Below, piece after piece: positions 7,849 through 11,182 of a stretch of DNA of 11,182 nucleotides. A program made the translations under genes and the position numbers. Source of the stretch: an uncultured Clostridia bacterium. GTDB taxonomy: Bacteria; Bacillota_A; Clostridia; Oscillospirales; Oscillospiraceae. Location of the stretch: positions 1 to 11,182 of the forward strand of contig CASEPH010000011.1 in assembly GCA_949289625.1 (NCBI GenBank), in the 5' to 3' direction. The notes under the pieces are model-generated. The model was not told the origin of the DNA and made no database searches. It worked only from the letters and a program-made list of their open reading frames with translations. How positions within the stretch are numbered: the stretch's first letter is position 1; each line of letters opens with the position of its first letter.

Positions 7849-9075
7849 CTACTTCTTCTCGTCGTTTTGGGTTTTTTTTTTGAGCACTGCTTCCTCGGAC
7901 TGGTAGATGATCCTGCCGTCTATCATGGTCATCAAGATCTGGATTGCTTCATCGAAAATCAGGATATCCGCCTGTTTACCCTGGGTCAAGCTGCCGATCG
8001 CTCCATCCTGTTTCAGAATCTGGGCTGGAGTCAGGGAGGCCATCCGTACTGCATCCAGCAGCGGAATCCCCGCCTTGTGGACTACTGTGGAGACAAGGCG
8101 GTTTGTTGTGGCAACACTCCCTGCAAACGCGGTGCGGTCCGGCATTTTTGCCACCCCATCCTCGATGATGACGGTCTGGCCGTGTTTGAGGCTGCCGGAA
8201 ATGCTCAGTCCGTCCGGCATTCCAGCTCCGCGCAGCGAATCGGTAATCAGCGCCGTTTTGCCCGGCCCCTTGATGTTATAGATCAGGCGAATCAGCTCTG
8301 GCGGCAGATGGCATCCGTCTGCAATGATCTCCACGGTCAACGCGTCAATCAAATAAGCACTTTCAACCATGCCCAAAAAGCGATAGGCATTGCGCCGGTG
8401 GACTCCGTCCATTCCGGAATACAAATGGGTCACATGGCGGTAGCCGTGTTCGCAGGCCTCCACAACCGTATCATATTCCGCATCGCTGTGGCCCATCGCC
8501 GCCAGGATTCCCCGCCGGGCCAGCTCATCTCCCAGCTCCAGCGCCCCGTCCAGCTCGGGAGCAATACTCCAGCGCAGGATGTCATCCGACCAGCTTAAAA
8601 TTTCCAGGTACTCTTCCCGGTCAGGCTGCCGGAGATAGCGAACATCTTGACCACCAGCCTGTCTGTGCGCAAAGTAAGGTCCCTCTAAGTGCAGGCCCAG
8701 TAATTTTGCACCCGCCTGATTTGTCTGCCTCGCAATCCGGAACGCCGCCATCAGGTCCTTCAATTCCTCATTGGGACAGGTGAGCGTCGTTGGGACGATG
8801 GACGTGGTCCCGTATCTGGCGTGCAGCTCGGCGGCCCCCAGAATGGCTTCCGGGGTGCCGTCCATAAAATCGTGCCCGCCGCCGCCGTGCGTGTGGATGT
8901 CTACAAATCCCGGGGAGACAAAATTCCCCCGCGCGTCGATCTCTTCTTCACAAGGCAGACCGCTGCCCCGCTCTCCCACATAATCGATCTTCCCCTCCTG
9001 GATTTCCACAACTCCGTCTGACAAGATCCGATAGGGGGTAATGACCTGGCCATTTACAATTTTGGTTCGTTTCAT
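7849..9075 (-). CDS. nagA: N-acetylglucosamine-6-phosphate deacetylase (NagA family)
   Basis: A 408-residue amidohydrolase, near the family's usual 380-400. NagA removes acetate from GlcNAc-6-phosphate to give glucosamine-6-phosphate in the cytoplasm. Visible motifs: PGFVDIHTHGGGG (55-67; His61 and His63), metal ligand Glu131 in LHLEGPYF, His196 in MGHSDA, His217 in VTHLYSGM (commonly THLxNAM), IADGCHLPPE (251-260), and catalytic Asp279 in ITDS. All expected catalytic positions are present; the SG in place of NA lies in the substrate region and may mark altered specificity. Start ATG at 9075 lies 1 base after the nagB stop with GGAAAGGA upstream; a start at 9132 would overlap nagB. The C-terminus is an unusual charged tail (KKKTQNDEKK) coded partly by ten A's in a row. 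No kinase lies beside it. Confidence 0.92.
   Translation of the reverse strand: MKRTKIVNGQVITPYRILSDGVVEIQEGKIDYVGERGSGLPCEEEIDARGNFVSPGFVDIHTHGGGGHDFMDGTPEAILGAAELHARYGTTSIVPTTLTCPNEELKDLMAAFRIARQTNQAGAKLLGLHLEGPYFAHRQAGGQDVRYLRQPDREEYLEILSWSDDILRWSIAPELDGALELGDELARRGILAAMGHSDAEYDTVVEACEHGYRHVTHLYSGMDGVHRRNAYRFLGMVESAYLIDALTVEIIADGCHLPPELIRLIYNIKGPGKTALITDSLRGAGMPDGLSISGSLKHGQTVIIEDGVAKMPDRTAFAGSVATTNRLVSTVVHKAGIPLLDAVRMASLTPAQILKQDGAIGSLTQGKQADILIFDEAIQILMTMIDGRIIYQSEEAVLKKKTQNDEKK
7872..7881 (-). repeat. A10 homopolymer near the nagA 3' end
   Basis: Ten consecutive T's on the plus strand (A10 in the mRNA) encode Lys-Lys-Lys, seven codons before the last nagA residue. Runs of this length are known sites of polymerase slippage and frequent indels. 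The effect here is unknown. Confidence 0.85.
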
Positions 9076-9076
9076 A

Positions 9077-9853
9077 TTAAGGATCCTTTCCCAGCAGAGC
9101 GCCGCTGGCCTCGTCCACATACAAGATGGCATTGGGGTGCCGCCGGAGGATAGAGGCCGGGCATGCCTCCTCGATCTTTCCCTCCACCGCTCTCTTCACA
9201 GCCGCGGCCTTTTTCTCGCCGGGGACCATGCAGAACAGATAGCGGCCCGCGAACAAGCTGGGGATAGTGAGCGTAACTGCCTGTTCCGGCACCACTTCCA
9301 GGGAGGAAAAGCACCCGTCGTGCACCTGCTGATTGCGGCAGGTCAAATCCAAGGTTACACGTTTGACAGCCTCTGGGTCCTGAAAGAGGGCGGTATGGGG
9401 ATCGTTAAAGGCGATGTGTCCATTTTCCCCAATTCCCAGACAGACGATGTCCACCGGAAAGCGGCGGAGCAGGGCGGCATACCGCCGACATTCCTCCAGG
9501 ATATTTTGGGCGGACCCGTCCAGATAATGTACCGACCGAAACGGAACGCAGCCCATAATATGCTCCCTCAGATAAGTCCCAAACCGCTGGGGCGCATCCT
9601 GGGGCAGGCCGATGTACTCGTCCATGTGGAAGGCGTTGATTCGCTCCCACTCAATGTCCGGCATGTTCCTCAGCGCTTCCAAGAATTCATTTTGAGACGG
9701 CGCCGCTGCAAAAATCATGTTCACCTCCTCTTGAGAGCACAGCAGCCGCTTCAGACAATCCGCCACATCTGCAGCAGAACAGTCTCCTAACTCCCGAGGT
9801 GATTTTAACTTCTTTATGGTCAGGGTGTTCTGTTCCTGTATTTTTTCACTCAT
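9077..9853 (-). CDS. nagB: Glucosamine-6-phosphate deaminase-like protein (NagB family)
   Basis: A 258-residue NagB/6-phosphogluconolactonase-fold protein. NagB converts glucosamine-6-phosphate to fructose-6-phosphate and ammonia, feeding glycolysis. Visible: the phosphate loop AAAPSQNEF (49-57), FHMDEYIGL (75-83) with catalytic Asp78, and LGIGENGHIAFNDP (139-152) with catalytic His146. Asp151 stands where E. coli NagB has Glu148, and Asn144 stands where E. coli has Asp141. CRNQQVHDGCF (172-182) and CPASILRRHPN (231-241) are typical of a divergent NagB clade. The family is secure; the exact substrate (glucosamine-6-phosphate or a relative) is less so. It is the first gene of the operon, with ATG at 9853, GAAAGGAA about 9 bases upstream, and a leader of roughly 100 bases from the proposed promoter. 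Confidence 0.88.
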   Translation of the reverse strand: MSEKIQEQNTLTIKKLKSPRELGDCSAADVADCLKRLLCSQEEVNMIFAAAPSQNEFLEALRNMPDIEWERINAFHMDEYIGLPQDAPQRFGTYLREHIMGCVPFRSVHYLDGSAQNILEECRRYAALLRRFPVDIVCLGIGENGHIAFNDPHTALFQDPEAVKRVTLDLTCRNQQVHDGCFSSLEVVPEQAVTLTIPSLFAGRYLFCMVPGEKKAAAVKRAVEGKIEEACPASILRRHPNAILYVDEASGALLGKDP

Positions 9854-9911
9854 AAAATCAGATTCCTTTCATATAAACTTGCTTTTGGCCTGTCGGAAGA
9901 TCAAAAACTGC

Positions 9912-9935
9912 CTTATAAGACGCTTATCTTGTAAG
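9912..9935. promoter_or_regulatory. Imperfect inverted repeat in the nagB leader
   Basis: CTTATAAGA (9912-9920) and TCTTGTAAG (9927-9935) are reverse complements with one mismatch, separated by CGCTTA. It lies about 20-45 bases downstream of the proposed nagB transcription start, so it could be a DNA operator or a leader hairpin. A similar TCTTATAA recurs at 10019-10026 near the regulator's promoter. Confidence 0.4.
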
Positions 9936-9961
9936 AATAGATCTCTTTTCTTGTTGTGCTT

Positions 9962-9990
9962 ATTCTAACTCTTATATTTGCAAACTACAA
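9962..9990 (-). promoter_or_regulatory. Candidate sigma-A promoter of the nagB operon
   Basis: On the minus strand the -10 candidate is TAGAAT (9962-9967, 5 of 6 consensus) and the -35 candidate is TTGTAG (9985-9990, 3 of 6), separated by exactly 17 bases. The spacer contains a TTTGCAAA palindrome (9977-9984). The weak -35 would fit a promoter needing an activator such as the divergent AraC protein. Confidence 0.5.
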
Positions 9991-10019
9991 TTTCAAAAAC
10001 AACATTCTTGTTTGCAAAT
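9976..10019. promoter_or_regulatory. Paired ATTTGCAAAC/GTTTGCAAAT sites, candidate regulator operator
   Basis: ATTTGCAAAC (9976-9985) and GTTTGCAAAT (10010-10019) form a perfect 10-bp inverted repeat, and each core TTTGCAAA is itself a palindrome. Their centres are 34 bp apart, about three helical turns. The left copy lies in the spacer of the proposed nagB promoter and the right copy overlaps the -35 of the proposed araC promoter, so one regulator could act on both. Binding by the adjacent AraC protein is inferred. Confidence 0.55.
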
Positions 10020-10040
10020 CTTATAATTTTATGGTATGAT
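10012..10040 (+). promoter_or_regulatory. Candidate sigma-A promoter of the araC-type regulator
   Basis: TTGCAA (10012-10017, 4 of 6) is followed after 17 bases by TATGAT (10035-10040, 5 of 6). The -35 lies inside the right TTTGCAAA palindrome, as expected if the regulator represses its own gene. The leader to the GTG start would be about 65 bases. Confidence 0.6.
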
Positions 10041-10112
10041 ATGAATAATATATTCCGAATTTTTGTTTCGTTTTCAGTTTAAAATATACACCTCGGAAAG
10101 GCGGGAACTACC

Positions 10113-11006
10113 GTGAGCACTCGACTATCGCCGTCTCAGTACAACCCTAAAATGGAAATGAAGCGCCCTGATTTAGACTTGCGGTATGTGTTTGATGAGA
10201 AACCGCCCGTAGTGGAACTTCACATGCATACTTTTTATGAATTCTTCTACTTTTGTGAGGGAGATCTGGAAACTTACGTGGTGGGTTCCCGCAGTTACAA
10301 ATTAAAGCACGGCGATATTTTGATCATTCCTCCAGGCGTCATGCACCACCCGATTTTTTCTGATACAGCAGGTCAATATAAGCGCTATGTACTCTCCATT
10401 TCCCAGGAGTTTATGGAAAAACGGGTCTTAGAGGATCCCGACATTCTGCATGCAATTCAGCTTTGCCGAAAGATCAATGAATTCCTGATCCGCTGCTCCT
10501 CACCGGCCCACGCAGAGCGGTTGGAACACTGCCTGCTTTCTATGTGGTATGAGATACAACAGGAAAATCTGTGCGTCAGCGCAAGTTTGCATAGCCTCTG
10601 CACCCACTTTCTTGTAGAGTTAAATCGTACTGTCTCAGACAGCAGCATCGTATCGGCCAGAATGGGCTACCAAAGGCCTCTGTTGGAAAAAATAATAGCT
10701 TATATTTGGGAAAACTTCAGTCATCGGATTTCCCTGGACCAAACAGCAGAGTGTTTTTTTGTCAGTCCTGCTACAGTGGAAAATCTTTTCCGACAAAAGT
10801 TGGGAAAATCATTTTACCAATATGTGATTGAATATCGCATTGCAATCGCCCAGTCTATGATTGCGCAGGGATATCCCATGAAAGATATTTCGATTCGGTG
10901 CGGATTTGCGGACTACAGTGCATTTTACAAATTGTTCAAAAAGCAACTTGGTGTTTCGCCAAGTGAATACCGGACCATTGCTCCCACCAGTTATCTAAAT
11001 GACTGA
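10113..11006 (+). CDS. AraC-family transcriptional regulator with cupin sensor domain
   Basis: A 297-residue regulator. The N-terminal AraC-binding cupin (about 20-110) contains ELHMHTFYEFFYFCEG (35-50: His37, His39, Glu43) and HGDILIIPPGVMHHP (66-80), the usual sugar-sensing layout. The C-terminal AraC/XylS DNA-binding domain (about 188-288) has two helix-turn-helix units; the second includes MKDISIRCGFADYSAFYKLF (256-275) followed by FKKQLGVSPSEYR, the family signature. It is divergently transcribed from the nagB operon across a 259-base control region, which makes it the likely activator of that operon; the inducer is unknown. GTG at 10113 is chosen for AAAGGCGGG upstream; the ATG at 10152 has no such site. 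Codon use is more AT-rich than in the operon. Confidence 0.93.
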   Translation: MSTRLSPSQYNPKMEMKRPDLDLRYVFDEKPPVVELHMHTFYEFFYFCEGDLETYVVGSRSYKLKHGDILIIPPGVMHHPIFSDTAGQYKRYVLSISQEFMEKRVLEDPDILHAIQLCRKINEFLIRCSSPAHAERLEHCLLSMWYEIQQENLCVSASLHSLCTHFLVELNRTVSDSSIVSARMGYQRPLLEKIIAYIWENFSHRISLDQTAECFFVSPATVENLFRQKLGKSFYQYVIEYRIAIAQSMIAQGYPMKDISIRCGFADYSAFYKLFKKQLGVSPSEYRTIAPTSYLND

Positions 11007-11062
11007 CGGCTTTTAGCAAAATCCGACCCGCCCGGCTGCCGGTATTTCCGCCCACAGCAAAG

Positions 11063-11182
11063 GTGGTCCCATTCCCAGGGAACTATCGTGTCTGCGTTAT
11101 TGCGCTACTAGTTATCTTGTTTGCGATCGGGTGCCTTATAAAAACGGAGGCCAGTGTGTTGATTCTTGACCTAATTCCAATC
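11063..11182 (+). CDS. Possible start of a membrane protein gene running off the right edge
   Basis: One frame is open from about 11003 to the window end. From the GTG at 11063 it reads VVPFPGNYR, then a hydrophobic segment VCVIALLVILFAIGCLI, then KTEASVLILDLIPI, which resembles a first membrane helix. No good ribosome site precedes the GTG and no ATG is available, so the true start, or whether this is a gene at all, is uncertain. It could also be a decayed remnant. No family is assigned. Confidence 0.3.
   Translation, partial: MVPFPGNYRVCVIALLVILFAIGCLIKTEASVLILDLIPI

Noticed and set aside
7831..8598. Plus-strand open frame antisense to nagA
   Set aside because: NagA catalytic motifs are intact on the minus strand; this frame shows only shadow composition.
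9076..9132. Upstream start for NagA at 9132
   Set aside because: It would overlap the nagB end and add 19 residues without family similarity; ATG 9075 has a good ribosome site and family-like N-terminus.
9041..9790. Plus-strand open frame of 249 codons antisense to nagB
   Set aside because: NagB motifs on the minus strand are clear and this frame has no ribosome site or family feature.
1..11182. tRNA, rRNA, CRISPR array or insertion sequence
   Set aside because: No cloverleaf, rRNA-like stretch, regular repeat-spacer series or transposase frame was seen on either strand.

Overview
The window looks like part of a chromosome from a gut Firmicute, most likely an Oscillospiraceae-type Clostridium relative (Flavonifractor/Lawsonibacter-like). 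This is inferred from three things: the moderately high GC, a large S-layer-homology (SLH) surface protein with repeat domains typical of that group, and a lipoprotein-type TRAP binding protein. No database search was possible, so the taxon is a judgement from sequence style.

Layout. Bases 1-3270 (+) hold the 3' part of a very large secreted surface protein ending in three SLH repeats; its start lies left of the window. Bases 3271-3642 are a non-coding convergent intergenic region with several strong inverted repeats, including a 16-bp and a 22-bp perfect stem. Bases 3643-9853 (-) carry a tightly packed seven-gene operon, in transcription order: nagB-type glucosamine-6-phosphate deaminase, nagA-type N-acetylglucosamine-6-phosphate deacetylase, TRAP solute-binding lipoprotein (dctP), TRAP large permease (dctM), TRAP small permease (dctQ), a small cupin, and a UPF0309-type SIS-domain sugar-phosphate protein. 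Bases 9854-10112 are an AT-rich divergent control region with good promoter candidates on both strands and paired TTTGCAAA palindromes. Bases 10113-11006 (+) encode an AraC-family regulator with a cupin sensor domain. The last 176 bases hold no certain gene, but one frame is open to the right edge and encodes a hydrophobic stretch.

How the genes fit together. The likely story is uptake of an amino sugar or amino-sugar derivative by a TRAP transporter, then deacetylation and deamination to fructose-6-phosphate by NagA/NagB. The SIS and cupin proteins would handle a side or entry step, and the divergent AraC protein would act as switch. The set does not match a textbook pathway. TRAP systems deliver unphosphorylated, usually carboxylated, ligands, yet there is no kinase, no sialic-acid lyase/epimerase and no recognisable MurNAc-6-phosphate etherase in the operon. 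The substrate and the first intracellular step are therefore open, and this operon is the most interesting item in the window.
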